Positions 22,555-34,105 are shown, numbered from the stretch's first letter. The stretch: DNA of 64,000 nt from Athripsodes cinereus (GCA_947579605.1 OX388309.1:14330713-14394712), one strand, 5' to 3'. The notes: generated by a model not told the origin, from the letters alone. Translations and numbers: made by a program.

Positions 22555-22799
22555 TAATTACAATATGCAGGAATGTACCTACATAGGTATAATTGTATTA
22601 TATATCATTGTCTTGAGATAGACATAATAATATTTATGTAATTAAGAATGTGCTTAACATAAATAAACTGGTGAAAGTTTACATTCTACTTGCATCCAGA
22701 ATAGGTACAATAAAGGACATGCCATAATTATGTGCATCAAATCAAAATGATCCACACATTCTATAGAGAAAAGTTTAAATAACCATTTTTGCAAAATTA

Positions 22800-22985
22800 C
22801 CAAAACTATCACTATTCCATCATGACATATCCCACAAGAAGCCAGCAGACCAGCTGAAAGTAATAAGTATGCAAGTTGTCTTCTCCGTGCCAACAAAATT
22901 AAGACGGGGTGGCAAATCTCATCACTGAATTTACAATGTTTGAATTTTTTAAATATCTGCCTTTTACAGGACACTTGAAAACTTA
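22800..22985 (-). repeat. Dispersed SINE-like element, copy 3 (diverged, truncated)
   Basis: Recognisable by catgacatatcccacaag, tgcaagttgtcttctccgtg and tgccttttacaggac blocks. The 61-codon frame is broken. Confidence 0.65.
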
Positions 22986-23540
22986 TTTTTTTATTGCATT
23001 ACATTGGTATACGGTTTTACATATATATATTTGTATATTTCACTTACAACTAACCATAAAGTAGAGGTTTAAACTCTTTTTTAGGATGAAACGGTTAAGA
23101 TTAAATCTGCAAGGTTTTTCTGAAATTTTTCCAAATGATTTTTTAATGTTCTTGATTGTACTATTACATAACATTTAAATTACTTTTTCAAATAATATCT
23201 GCATATTTATGCCCAGGATGAATGGTTCCAATCGGGATGCGTGCGAAAATGCAAACTTTTATCTGTTATATTTCAATACCTGTTTTATTTTTAAGTTCAA
23301 ATCTACCCATATGAGAGCAAATCAGTTTAATATTTACCACAATTTACAACACATCTGTATTGGGATAACAGAACAAAAACATTACATCAGAAATTTAAAT
23401 TGTATGACAGACAGCATGTACTCTTTGAAGATGTGTATTATTTACCCTAATCCGAAATCCAATCAAAGTCTATTATGTGTCCGGTTGTCCAACTCCAAGA
23501 ATTCTCATTTACCGAACACAAACGTTCTGCAGCCGTACAA

Positions 23541-23748
23541 AAAAAGGAGTGTCATGTAACATTGAATTATTTATTAATATTAGAGTTAACTGAAAGACAT
23601 TTCATGACAAAAAGGAGTGTCATGTAACATTGAATTATTTATTAATATTAGAGTTAACTGAAAGACATTTCATGACAAAAAGGAGTGTCATGTAACATTG
23701 AATTATTTATTAATATTAGAGTTAACTGAAAGACATTTCATGACAAAA
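23541..23748. repeat. Tandem repeat, 68-bp unit x3
   Basis: Near-identical units start aaaggagtgtcatgtaacat at about 23544, 23612 and 23680; each ends gacatttcatgac. The near-perfect identity implies a recent duplication. A plus-strand ORF (23209-23559) runs into the first unit but has no recognisable domain. Confidence 0.85.
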
Positions 23749-24017
23749 AATCTACTCTTCAATTGCTCATTGTTAGTGCATTGTTTCATGTATTTTATCT
23801 AATTATCATCTGTATTTGTTACCAATTGTTAGGTTCTCATTTGTTGGATTTTTGTCTTTCCTATGTCCATTTCTAGACCAATTTTCTCATTATTGTACAG
23901 TAACACTTTTGTGGTCAATAAAGATTTACTATTATTAAATCATATGATAACATTAAATCATACAGAAAATTAACTCAAGAGGAAACATGGATGAATAATT
24001 ATAATAAATGTGCTTAC

Positions 24018-24069
24018 CTTCTCTGGCTTTTAAATAAACGGTGTTGGCAACAATGTTCTCTAATTCCAT
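24018..24069 (-). CDS. Gprk2: G-protein-coupled receptor kinase (GRK4/5/6 class), first coding exon
   Basis: ATG at 24067-24069 gives MELENIVANTVYLKARE followed by one base of the next codon. The donor gtaagc is at 24012-24017. This is the invariant N-terminal helix of GRK4/5/6-type kinases (fly Gprk2, vertebrate GRK5), which contacts active GPCRs and stabilises the closed kinase. The next exon should start with the Gly/Lys-rich GGGKRKGKSK-type membrane-binding stretch; I could not find it at 1-24000, so intron 1 is long or continues left of the window. A possible acceptor (cccttacag, exon start 24097) would leave a 28-nt 5' UTR on this exon. GRKs phosphorylate activated receptors at the plasma membrane; fly Gprk2 also acts on Smoothened. 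Identity rests on only 17 residues, but the match is very specific. Confidence 0.85.
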
Positions 24070-24548
24070 TAGTTCCAGTGTGGCGGTTTGTGGGAAACTG
24101 TAAGGGTTTAGTTACGGGAGCCAGGCTCCCAGGGATGCACAGTTGCCGGGTGGAACTTTTGATGTCTCTCAAAAGGAGCACTTTGCAATGAAAGCCCATT
24201 AATTAACTCTCACTACTGGAGACCAAAATCGTACACCACAGACATAAACAATCACGATATTTCGCTACACAAATAAAAGACACCAAAATTTTAACACCAA
24301 CAATCTAAATCTGTAATCTCAGGAGGGATTTGGCAATACTAAATGGATTATTTAAGATGAAAACAGGTGTCATACATTTAAATTAAAATTTCAGCGGCTT
24401 AAACCAACAGCAAACATCTAATACATCACTATTTACAATGCAAATAGTACGCTCAATATGCCTCCACTAATATGCAAGCCAGAAAAGTAGAGTTTAATTC
24501 ATGTACAGGGATAAAACAGAGAAGATTTGACACAACACTCGTACTTAC

Positions 24549-24905
24549 GCGACACTACCGACTACACTGACAGCACGAACCTTGAGAGCGGTGCGGATGA
24601 AGAAGATAAAAAGGGGAATTGGTATAAATGCAACACACACTGGACAATTATAATATTCCGTGATTATATCACTAGCACCAGATTTACAACATAGATTTAT
24701 TAGTAGATGAATACTGGCAGGGGTGTGGTTGACGAAGTTTGGCAAATTTTAGAGTTGATCCTCTCGCGGCGCACTTCAACTTGACAATGGCGCTCTCGCT
24801 CTATTCACTCACGGTTAGCTGGTGAATACTCTTCCCACACACTCAACTAATATAGATGATAAAAATATAAAGTACTGTGCGTACAGCTTCGTAAACGTAA
24901 GGGAC
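24549..24905 (-). promoter_or_regulatory. Possible promoter and noncoding exon 1 of the GRK gene
   Basis: Upstream of the GRK ATG on the same strand lies a GC-richer stretch (ctctcgcggcgcacttcaac at about 24760). It runs to a consensus donor gtaagt at 24543-24548. That donor could splice to the acceptor before 24097. No TATA box is clear. Inferred from position and splice signals only. Confidence 0.3.
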
Positions 24906-25265
24906 GCTCCAGACAGTGTGCAGGGCATACTACTATGCGTAGAGTAAAATGATAATATTATTATGTTGAACTTGTGCAATTACAGAATTAATTTACTAGA
25001 CTTAGGCTAAAAATTTCATTCAATGCTCCGGATCTTATAAAGAACCACGATGCCTTGGAAAAATGCGCCAAACAATATAATAATATTTTTCTCTGCGCGT
25101 CAAATCAATTTACGATAGACACCTAGTCTTCCCTTTTATTTGTCTTATTCTCTATGAATTAGTATTGAATGTCAGAATTATAAACAATACGAACGTACTG
25201 TTGTGTACTTACCGGCAAAAACCAAAAACGTTGCTGATTCTTAAAAAAAAAACAATGGTTCCTTA

Positions 25266-25400
25266 AGGAGCGTTCACATTTGCTCACTTTCAGTGTTCAC
25301 TCTGGATGATCCTCCAAAATGAAATAGCGATGACGGACGAAAGTGATTACTACCCTACATAATTTTTATGAAAGGACTTTTAACATAATATTATTATACT
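25266..25400 (+). repeat. Harbinger-type MITE fragment
   Basis: Begins aaggagcgttcacatttgct after TTA and follows the family end (gatcctccaaaatga, cgatgacggacg), then truncates. Confidence 0.6.
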
Positions 25401-26674
25401 CTATGGAAAAGACCTTTCAACTAGGGTCTAAAGGTAGAAGAAGAGGGATGAAAATACGCATGCGCAAATATACTGAGTTTTGATTGGCTGCTGTTATATT
25501 ATGTGTAAATACAAATTTGGAACCGCCAAACAAAAAAATCAAAAACCAGAGAAGATTGTTTTCTAATGAACAAAAAAATTATGAAAAAAACACCAGTTCA
25601 ATTAGCATATGTATTATTCTATGTTCAATACCTTCCATTAAAGAAACAGAACAAATAGCAGTTAGTACTTTAGTGTATTTATTATTCTATGGTAGTTAGC
25701 ATGATATTAAATCACAAAAAGGATCATGTTGATGCCTGTCACAATGTACTTATTTTCTCTTCAATTTATTTGTTGTTTATAATTTTCTACTTATAATTTT
25801 GTAGGTGTGTTGATGCTCCTGTTTGATCTTTTGAAACTGTTGTGTTGTTTGTGGCCTGATCTGAGTGTATGTGTGAAAATAATTATTGCTACCTAGGATA
25901 TCACTACACAAGATATACTTTCAGTATAATAATGTTTTATCTTACAATTTATTATCCTAAATGTATATGGTGTGTGCCTATTGATTTTTATTATTTTATT
26001 TCATTGACTATTGAAAGTTTTTTATAATTTTAAGCGGAATGTTACAATGTTGATAATTGCAGTGGGATTTTGATTTTCTAATAATTTATTTACCTCATTA
26101 ACACCCAATTATCAAGTTTAGATGTACATAAAGTTGGTCAGTTTTTTTGGAATGCTTATTGCAAGGAATTAATGTGATTTTGTATTATTTAGTTTTAAAT
26201 GTATGATTTTATTGAATATTTTTGTACAGTTTTGCAGATTTTCTGTCAATTTTATTGTTAGGCAATAGGCTCTCATGCCATAAAATGTATTGAGTTTACA
26301 AGCTTACGGGTGAACATAGTGACTATAAACTGTTTTCAAAATTGCGAAAAGAATGTAAAAAATTAGCTAATGTATTTTATACAAGATATATGAATAATAT
26401 TGAGGATTCAATTAGTAGAAATACAAAAAAATTATTCAAATACTCCTATTCTTTGCGATCGGCATATTCCGGGGACTGTGCAATTTGCTGGAAGAACTGA
26501 AGACACCCCCGATGAAGTGGGATACAATAATAGACTAAGATTAAATACAAAGAATTACCTAGTTATGCGTTTCTGCAGAAGTAAACATCCTTTTTTTATA
26601 AATATAAAATAAATGATTCTCCGCTAGCATCAGTGAATGAAATAAATGATTTTGTATAATTTTTACCAGCGACT

Positions 26675-26905
26675 TACGTTTTGTTAATCATGTGGACAGT
26701 ATTTGTAAAAGGTCATTAAGAATGTTGGGTTTTGTGCTGAGAATCAGTAAGCCTTTTTCAAGTCTGTATACATTGAAAATTATAAATACTTTTTTGATTT
26801 GTAAAATAATCTTTACAAGATAGAGAGTAGGTTTCTGCGGTACATTAACTGCAGAATTGGTTTGCCTAGGGAGAACATTGATTATGATTATTTTTGTTGA
26901 TGTCT
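26675..26905 (+). pseudogene. LINE ORF2 C-terminal fragment
   Basis: Reads FVNHVDSICKRSLRMLGFVL, then ESRFLRYINCRIGLPRENID after a frameshift, the post-RT region of jockey/CR1-type LINEs. Confidence 0.65.
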
Positions 26906-27628
26906 CTAAATCTCACAGCGATAACGTAAGTTACTTATTCTCCATTACTCTCACCTAATATATACAACTAGTAGGGTTATTATTATAATTATGCTTACAG
27001 ATATTAGTTTTGCTTTTTTAAATTTAACTACAGTTGTTAAAATTTAAATATCTCTTTTAATCATCACCCCTGCTAACAGATAGACTATTGGAACAAAGAA
27101 TTAATATTTCTTTGTTGACCCTCCTTCTCTCACCCTGAGATTGAGCTAGCTGGCTGAAGGTTCTCGTCTGGGAGGAGGACCTGGTTTAAGGAAGAGGAAA
27201 CATATGCTTATGGTGTTCTTTAGGAACACATTGAAATAAATAATATTAAAATTATAAAAGTTAGAGAGCTATAGCATATTACTATTATGTGAGGCAGGTG
27301 ATGTAAAACACAGTAATTAATTAAACATACTATTTATTTATAAAAAAACATTTAAAAATACCATATTAGAATAAAAATATAGGAGTGTAAGAAAATAATT
27401 AATTAAAAACCAATCTTAGTCTAAAAACATCTTATCCTTGGCGCATCTTCCATCCCTCACAAACTTCCTAAATATATGTACATACTCGTCCACTTGCTCC
27501 AAACATTCATTTTCAACCTTTATTTCACATATTGTTCTAATGTTCGTGCAGAATACTTTTTAATTAGGTACCTATTCTTTATCATCAAATAACACTATCA
27601 ACTTACTCCTTCCCCACTGAGACGAATA

Positions 27629-27919
27629 TAGACCATTAAAGGTCACGTGGTCTTGTCTATGGATTTGCTTTTGCTTGGGGGGCAAGCAATCAGATTGCGC
27701 AAATCATCCTTGTAGGATGTTATGCCATAAGAGAAAAAAAAGAAAGTCAGACGACAAAATAATAACAAAATCGACACTGACAGTTTTTTTGATTATTAGG
27801 TATCTATTTTTTAGGCGTCCCACCTAATATTACACCGTAAACACTGTGAATGTGTTGTGTTGGGATGCCTGATGCCCCTCAATGATTTTTCTGTGACGTC
27901 ATCCTTTAATGGTCTATTA
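27629..27919. mobile_element. MITE, copy 1 (GACCATTAAAGG family)
   Basis: Starts agaccattaaaggtcacgtg and ends gtcatcctttaatggtct; 291 bp. The interior (tggatttgcttttgcttgg, gcgcaaatcatccttgtagg) matches the inverted copy at 53316-53728. The target duplication is short and unclear (possibly TA). Confidence 0.7.
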
Positions 27920-28129
27920 GGTTTGTGTAATTTCATCAATTTACATCAAGTTTTGAGATTGATCATAAAGTTTTTTTTTTTAATATAAATCATTCATCAT
28001 ATGCACTTAGTTTTTTTCTCCTTTACTTCAATGTTATGTACTATCAATCTAGTATACCTACCCTCGACTATCAATGTATTTTAAAAAAGATAAAATCTTT
28101 ACACATCCAAAATAATAAAATTATTACTT

Positions 28130-28290
28130 CGACAATGAGGTGGCCAGAAGTCTGATGGTAGTCTAAGACTTCCAGGAGGGATGCTCATGGTTTGAATCCT
28201 GGAACTGATTCACCCCGTCAACACTGTAGTGTAACCCATCTACACAGCTCTTTGAAAAGTTACTTGTCACTCAAAATCAGTAAAAATCTT
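28130..28290 (+). repeat. Possible tRNA-derived SINE
   Basis: gaggtggccagaagtctgat followed 50 bp later by atggtttgaatcctgg gives A-box-like and B-box-like signals. No second copy in the window; weak. Confidence 0.3.
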
Positions 28291-28389
28291 AATTAGTTTT
28301 AGGCTTTTCGCACTCTGACATTTTACTTCAAACAGATTTGTCCACTTTCATTAGAAAGCCACTCAGATAACTTACTACTTAATAATTAA

Positions 28390-28565
28390 AAAAAAAAAAA
28401 TCTGGGTTTTGTTTGTTATAAACCCAAATACAACCTTATACACCTTTTACAGTAAGCTCTTAAAAGCTAGTGTGGTGAAAGGGGAGTTTGCCGGTATCTG
28501 GTAACGAACCACGGTCCCCTTGTTCACGAGGCCGAGACTCTACCTCCAGGCTACCGACGAAGTCG
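28390..28565 (-). repeat. tRNA-derived SINE, copy 1
   Basis: Minus strand: cggtagcctggaggtagagt (A box) and gaccgtggttcgttacc (B box), then a body ending in an aaacccagattttt tail. A second copy, same orientation, is at 57015-57200. Confidence 0.75.
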
Positions 28566-28942
28566 TGATTTCATTGATTTCTTATGAAATCATGTTTTAT
28601 AAAATACTATTATTATGTATGTTGGTATGTATTGAAGTTACTTGCTGAAGTAATTACATAAACTACTATACATGTCGTCCTTTCCATGCCATAAAAATTA
28701 CATTATGGATACCATGCCTCATAGCCGAATTGGTAATACAAAAAAATATAAATATGTAGATAATTCACACTAAATAATAATTGTAACTTAACCTCACCAA
28801 ACATCACACAAAACGAAAACAGCCTATGTGACAGCCTGACAGCTGTCAACTTAATAATAGAGTATTTCATTAGTTTGTGCGCATGCGTATTTTCATCCCT
28901 CTTCTTCTACCTTTAGACGCTATATTGACCTTTCACGGACAT

Positions 28943-29811
28943 GCGTCCCGCTGAAGGAACTTCAAAAACGCTCGGCTTCGTTCGGGTTCCATCGGGTGAT
29001 AATCTGTGCTCGGATCCACAGATTCTCGGATCTATCGATTTGACTGATTTTGACAGTTAGATCTTTGATGACTTCGTTTTGATTTGATTGATTTGTTGAC
29101 ATAACAAGACAGGGTAGGGCGACAAGTTCAAACTATGATGTTCATTTTCGCGATGATAACATGGCGCCATTTCTTGCTTTTCGGGTAAACTATGTGCACG
29201 TTTTTTATGTCGCATTTTCTTACATTTATCCCGTGGAGCACCCGGTAAAGAATTGGTCTCCCACTCTTCTGCGTAAGTTTTCGAGTGTCCTGTTCGAAAA
29301 AAATAAGACATTTTACATCTTAAATTCAGCGATGAGGCTTGCCACCCATCCTGAATGTCTTGATTTTATATTGGCACGAAGAGGACAGTTTGCATGTTTC
29401 TTACGTGCAGCTGATCTGCTGGCTACCCCACTTGTGGGATATGCCGTGATGGTATAGTAGTAGTAGTATTTTCTTACATAATTCGTGTATGAATGCTGAC
29501 TATAATTTAAAAGCATGCGTTTTACATGAAAAACAAAAATTATTCTCGAGTTTAGTATGGATGATGTCGACAAGAGGGGATGGTCTACATGTGTGCAGTT
29601 CTGATGTTTTTAATTTATTATAATAATAGATATATCATTACAGATTACACCTACCGATTCCATCACGACATTACCATAGAATAATAAATATACTAAAGTA
29701 CATTACATCTATCTATCTAGTAGTTTAGTAGTTAGTAATGTGTTACTAGCTAGAACCGAGGGGATCCGAACGAAGCCGAGCGTTTTTGAAGTTCCTTCAG
29801 CGAGACGCATG
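28943..29811. mobile_element. MITE with ~46-bp TIRs, carrying a nested SINE-like copy
   Basis: The left TIR gctgaaggaacttcaaaaac (within 28943-28990) is matched by its complement at 29768-29811, both starting with atgcgtc. The SINE-like copy at 29230-29470 is inserted inside. No coding sequence for a transposase. Confidence 0.75.
29230..29470 (+). repeat. Dispersed SINE-like element, copy 4
   Basis: ccgtggagcacccggtaaag at the head, (TAG)n at the end. The 61-codon frame is open except for a small deletion at its start. Confidence 0.75.
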
Positions 29812-30211
29812 TTTTCACCATGGATGTACATATATAGGTAGGGGATAGAACGTTTATAGTAATTTGTATGAATGACAGCGAAGCCAAAAAGTGAGGAAGG
29901 GAAATCGACGGTGGCCATTTTGTATGAAACACTTTATTTAACATTTGTATGGGCAATGTATGGAGATTATTCACACAGCATCAAAAACATTATATTTACT
30001 TCTTAAAATAATTACAATGCCACATAAATACATGCCTACTCTATTTAGGTCCATGGTTTTCACGGAAATAACCATAAACAACTAATTTTATTTTCACTTA
30101 ATGAGTAAAACTCCATTATTAAATTAAAAAAAATATTTATTAGTAAAAGACACTTCAGAGTTTTAAATTTAAAACTCCAAAGTGTTTTTTACTTATAAAT
30201 AAATTTTTAAC

Positions 30212-30663
30212 CATAAACAGGTTTTCTCCTATTATTTGTCTTATAATCTATGAATTTGTATTAAATGTCATAATCATGTACAAAATTATCATGCTGTCTA
30301 GAATCATATTAATTTATTTCAATTTTTAAAATGTGTTGTTTTTCATTTTTTTATTTCTTTAATTGTTTTTTTTAACGAAAATAATTATGTCAAACTACAT
30401 ACAACGTGACGGTGAGTGTTGACATGGCAGTGAAAGCATAGAGTAGCATTCACATTGCTTCACTTTGGATAATCATCCAGAGTGTCAGGGTCAAACCAGT
30501 TCATCGAAAGTAAATCCTTGTCGAACAGACGTATACGACCAGGGGGTGGAAATTTAAGCATGTACGGAATTCGTGTCGTTCGGTATAATAGTACCCGGTA
30601 TAAACAATCGTCGGTACAAATACCCGGTACATTAAAAAAAGGTACTGTGAGAAAATATTCTCT
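30212..30663 (+). repeat. Scrambled Harbinger-type MITE and hAT MITE fragments
   Basis: 30212-30437 is the right half of the Harbinger family in plus orientation. It then abuts an inverted end (agtagcattcacattgcttc at about 30444). 30590-30663 is hAT MITE interior (cggtataatagtacccggta). Confidence 0.6.
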
Positions 30664-30969
30664 AAAGTAGCATTCACATCGCTTCACTTTGGATGATCAT
30701 CCAGAGTGTCAGGGTCAAACCTGTTCATCGAAAGTGAACACGTCTGTTCACACTTGTTCATCCTATGCTTTCACTGCCATGTCAACACTCTCAGCCATGT
30801 TGTATGTAGTTTAACATATTTTCGTACAAAAATAATTAAACAAATTCAAAAATGAAAAATAACACATAAAATAAATAAATATAGCTCTCGACTGCATAAT
30901 AATTTTGTACATGATTCTGACATTCAATACAAATTCATAGAGAATAAAACAAATAATAAGATAAAACTT

Positions 30970-31177
30970 ATGGTATGAAGTAAACACTTAACTTTTTTAT
31001 AAATACACACTATATTTTATAAATGAGTAGACAATTGTTTCGTCTTTTACCAAGACAAGACAAAAGACGAAACAATTGTCTACTCATTTATAAAATATAG
31101 TGTGTATTTATAAAAAAGTTAAGTGTTTACTTCATACCATAATGGATAATACGCAAAAAGTTACAGATTATATTAGA
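30970..31177 (+). mobile_element. Fold-back insert with 81-bp perfect inverted repeat and 15-bp target duplication
   Basis: Arms 30968-31048 and 31062-31142 are exact complements around a 13-nt loop. A 35-bp single-copy tail starting with an ATG (MDNTQKVTDYI reading) follows. aataagataaaactt flanks it at 30955-30969 and 31178-31192. Same architecture as the 2.6-kb palindrome but unrelated in sequence. Confidence 0.8.
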
Positions 31178-31499
31178 AATAAGATAAAACTTGTTTATGG
31201 TCGTTTCAGTGAAAGGACCTTTCATCAAAATTATGACGAGTGGTAATCTTTTTCCTCCGTCATCGCTAGTGATCGGATAGCCTAGTATTCACAGCAATTT
31301 TAAAACTTTCGACGCCGGGACCCTCTACAGACGGACGCCCGAAGCTTTTTCGTTTGGAAAGGTGGCGCATTATTCGTTTTGTTTATTCATGATTTGTTCA
31401 TTGCCTTATACATTTCGAGAGATAACGCAAATTTATAAAGAAGGAAAAATAAAATACGATTTTTCTTGTAATCAATGTACAGTAAATAGAAATAAATAT

Positions 31500-31710
31500 T
31501 TGGTCTCCCACTATTTTCCATAAGTTATCGAGTGTCGTGGAATAGGCAAATGGTCTCAAAACTTCACGTAATATACTACAATTTGCACCTATTCTGAATG
31601 TACTATTCCACACCATCACAGTATATCCCACAAGTGGGTAGCCAGTATACCAGCCTCATGTAATAAACATGCAAGCCATCCTTTCTGTGCCAACAAAAAA
31701 TTAAGATATA
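31500..31710. repeat. Dispersed SINE-like element, copy 5 (rearranged)
   Basis: A head-like piece (ggtctcccactattttcc, plus orientation) is joined to a minus-oriented tail half (cagtatatcccacaagtggg). Confidence 0.55.
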
Positions 31711-31711
31711 C

Positions 31712-31990
31712 TACTACTACTACTACTATACCATCACGGCATATCCCAGAAGTGGGGTAGCCAGCAGATCAGCTGTATGTAAGAAACATACAAACTGTCC
31801 TCTTTGTGCCAGTATAAAATCAAGACATTCAGGATGGGTGGCAAACCTCAACGCTGAATTTAAGATGTAAAATGTCTTATTTTTTCGAATTTGGAATTCT
31901 TATTTGGAATTCAAAATATCATGTGTCTTTATTTTTTCGAACACCTGAAAACTTACGGAAGAGTTGAAGACCACTTCTTTGCCAAGTGCT
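31712..31990 (-). repeat. Dispersed SINE-like element, copy 6
   Basis: tactactactactataccat at the tail end, acggcatatcccagaagtgg, and a rearranged head with a duplicated ttttttcgaa segment. Confidence 0.7.
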
Positions 31991-32589
31991 CCAAGGAAAA
32001 ACGAAAGAATCCCGAATGTCTTATTTTTTATTGACACTTAGAGGACAATCTGTATGCTTATTACTTGTTCGGCGTGCTGTAGGGGTATAGCAGTCAGAAG
32101 ATAGCAGTAATATTAAGTTTATAATTTATTATCCTGTGTTCCCCTAAGAAATATTTTATTTTTCTTTCCTCTAAATTTATAATGCAGTATTTCATTAATT
32201 TTTTGTCGATCATACACTTCTTAACCTTTCTATCAGATTTATAAATTTGTGTTATCTCTCAAAATGTACAAGGCAATGAACAATTTATTAATCATGAATA
32301 AACAAAACGAATAATGCGTCACCGTCACAAACGAAAAAGCTTTGGGCGTCCGTCTGTAGAGGGTCCCGGCGTCGAAAATTTTAAAATTGCTGTGAATACT
32401 AGGCTATCCCTGGTGATCACTATTGATGAAACGCCCGTTCACGCCACATCTTGGAGGATCATCCGGAGTGATCACTGAAAGTGAACAAATGTGAACGACC
32501 CTTAAGAAAACCGAAGAGTATTTTTGAAATACTTCAAATTCCTATAACATTTTGATAATTTGGCGGTGAGGAGAGGGGAGGGGGGGGAA

Positions 32590-32826
32590 ATTTAAGCATG
32601 TAACATTTTTGTTCGAAATTAGTATCTGGTATTGACATTAACAATAGTCGGTACAATTTCAAATTCCTATTAAGCATGTAACATTTTTGTTCAAAATTAG
32701 TATCTGGTATTGACATTAACAATAGTCGGTACAATTTCAAATTCCTATTAAGCATGTAACATTTTTGTTCGAAATTAGTATCTGGTATTGACATTAACAA
32801 TAGTCGGTACAATTTCAAATTCCTAT
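32590..32826. repeat. Tandem repeat, ~77-80-bp unit x3
   Basis: taagcatgtaacatttttgt recurs at 32592, 32672 and 32749, with tctggtattgacattaacaa in each unit. It is an expansion within hAT MITE interior sequence; the repeated 94-residue ORF over it is a by-product. Confidence 0.85.
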
Positions 32827-32829
32827 AGG

Positions 32830-33630
32830 TACCATTTTGAAGAATTTAGTAGTTTTTATTCTCCACATTTAGTAGTTTTGTAAAATAAAATCTGGTCACA
32901 CTGATTCAAATGGCGTGAAGGAGAAATAATTCTCTTATGAAAGTGAGGATTCATTTATTATAATATATACCTTATATAGAGAATTAGAGCTAAATAAAAT
33001 TGTTCGTAACTATTCTGCTTAGGAATGCTATTGATATTTTAAAACTCCCTTTGCTGATCCATTTTCCATGTTTTTGATAAAATAAATTGTTCAAAATCAA
33101 TAGGATGTATTGGAGTTATAATATTGAAAGTAGACAATAAAAAGATCCCAAGATTTTTTAGAGTAAAAGTGATGATAAACTGCAGCTGAAGAAAAAGTGA
33201 AAGAAGAAGTGAGGTTTACAATAGGAGTGTTAGAAGAAGAAGAAATATGACTGTTTAGATGTGTATTATCTTCTAAAGCTTGAAAGGGTGTTGGTTGGTT
33301 GGAAGATATATACAGAAATCAGTACTCCCCATTGTGTCTTTGCTAATGTCTACTTCTTTTGCTATAAATATACTGTAAGCATCTTCTAAGGATCGTAGTT
33401 GAAAGTAAACTACACAAATTTATAAAGAAAAATGTTTATTTTACTTTGACCCATAAATCTTCTCCCGAAGTTTCCAAAAACATTATGTGCATCACTCATC
33501 AAAAAGGTAAACACTGTCAGGGTGGGTGGCATTTTTAATTTATTTAAAATAAATGAATAAGTAATATTTCAAAAGTCCTTTACTGGAGACAGCCAGAAAT
33601 ATGAGTACACATAAGTAGTTGTTAAGCATT
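32830..33630. other. Noncoding, nothing recognised
   Basis: AT-rich; no ORF, repeat pair or RNA gene supported. Confidence 0.4.
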
Positions 33631-33635
33631 TAGAG

Positions 33636-34105
33636 CAGTGCTCTGCATCTTTTTCTCATCTACGGCCATTGATATGACAGGTAGCACAAATAAATTGTCG
33701 GATGCAACTGCGGCGTGACGCCACAGTTTAGCCGTTCCATGGTTCAGTCGATCTTTATACATTGATATAACATCTTTATACATGATAGATCAATGTCTAC
33801 GGCACACAAAAATTCTTCCTCGAATTCCACGGCACACCAAATTTATTCATTTTCCTTTGTTTATGACTAATTTGGTACAGCCATAGTATTACAAAGCACA
33901 CAATGCAGTTTTCAACAGTCTGCACTAGGCGCTTGGAGACAATTGAAAAATTATTTAGTTATAATAATTATTTTATACAATATTTTGAAAAATAATTTGT
34001 CATTGTGTATTAAATATATAATGAAAAACTGTAAAATTTAAATACATTGTATTTAACCACGGCAAACCTGTGTTCGGCTCACGGCACAATGGTTGCGGAG
34101 CACTG
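33636..34105. mobile_element. hAT-type MITE, 470 bp
   Basis: CAGTGCTCTGCATC at the left and tgcggagcactg at the right. A perfect 8-bp duplication atttagag is at 33628-33635 and 34106-34113. Contains inverted cacggcacac blocks; noncoding. Confidence 0.88.

Larger units (their letters stand above)
25420..28926. mobile_element. ~3.5-kb element with ~45-bp TIRs, 9-bp flanking repeat, superfamily unknown
   Basis: gtctaaaggtagaagaagag starts the left TIR at 25426; the complement ends at 28918. The TIR match extends through tacgcatgcgca. The 9-bp gacctttca flanks it at 25411-25419 and 28927-28935. No transposase recognised inside. Contents: an ORF of unknown nature (26400-26612), a LINE scrap, a MITE (27629-27919) and tRNA-like SINE copies. 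It may be a nonautonomous element swollen by insertions. Confidence 0.55.
31275..32409. mobile_element. MULE-like element, ~165-bp TIRs, 9-bp target duplication
   Basis: The left end ggatagcctagtattcacag and its complement at the right continue to match, with scattered differences, for about 165 bp. Flanks ctagtgatc (31266-31274) and ctggtgatc (32410-32418) are a 9-bp duplication with one change. Long TIRs plus 9 bp suit Mutator-like elements. No transposase; the interior holds SINE-like copies. Confidence 0.75.
30666..32502 (-). mobile_element. PIF/Harbinger-type MITE, swollen by two insertions
   Basis: Ends agtagcattcacatcgcttc and gtgaacgaccct are the family TIRs. TAA flanks both sides (30663-30665, 32503-32505), the 3-bp duplication of Harbinger elements. 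Without the fold-back (30970-31177) and the MULE-like insert (31275-32409) it is about the 470-bp family length. It sits inside a hAT MITE. Confidence 0.85.

Noticed and set aside
24545..24745. 66-residue membrane-like protein on the minus strand
   Set aside because: No ATG (starts at TTG) and it overlaps the likely 5' leader of the GRK gene.
32534..32818. ORF with three identical peptide repeats
   Set aside because: By-product of the 77-80-bp tandem repeat in MITE-derived sequence; no coding context.
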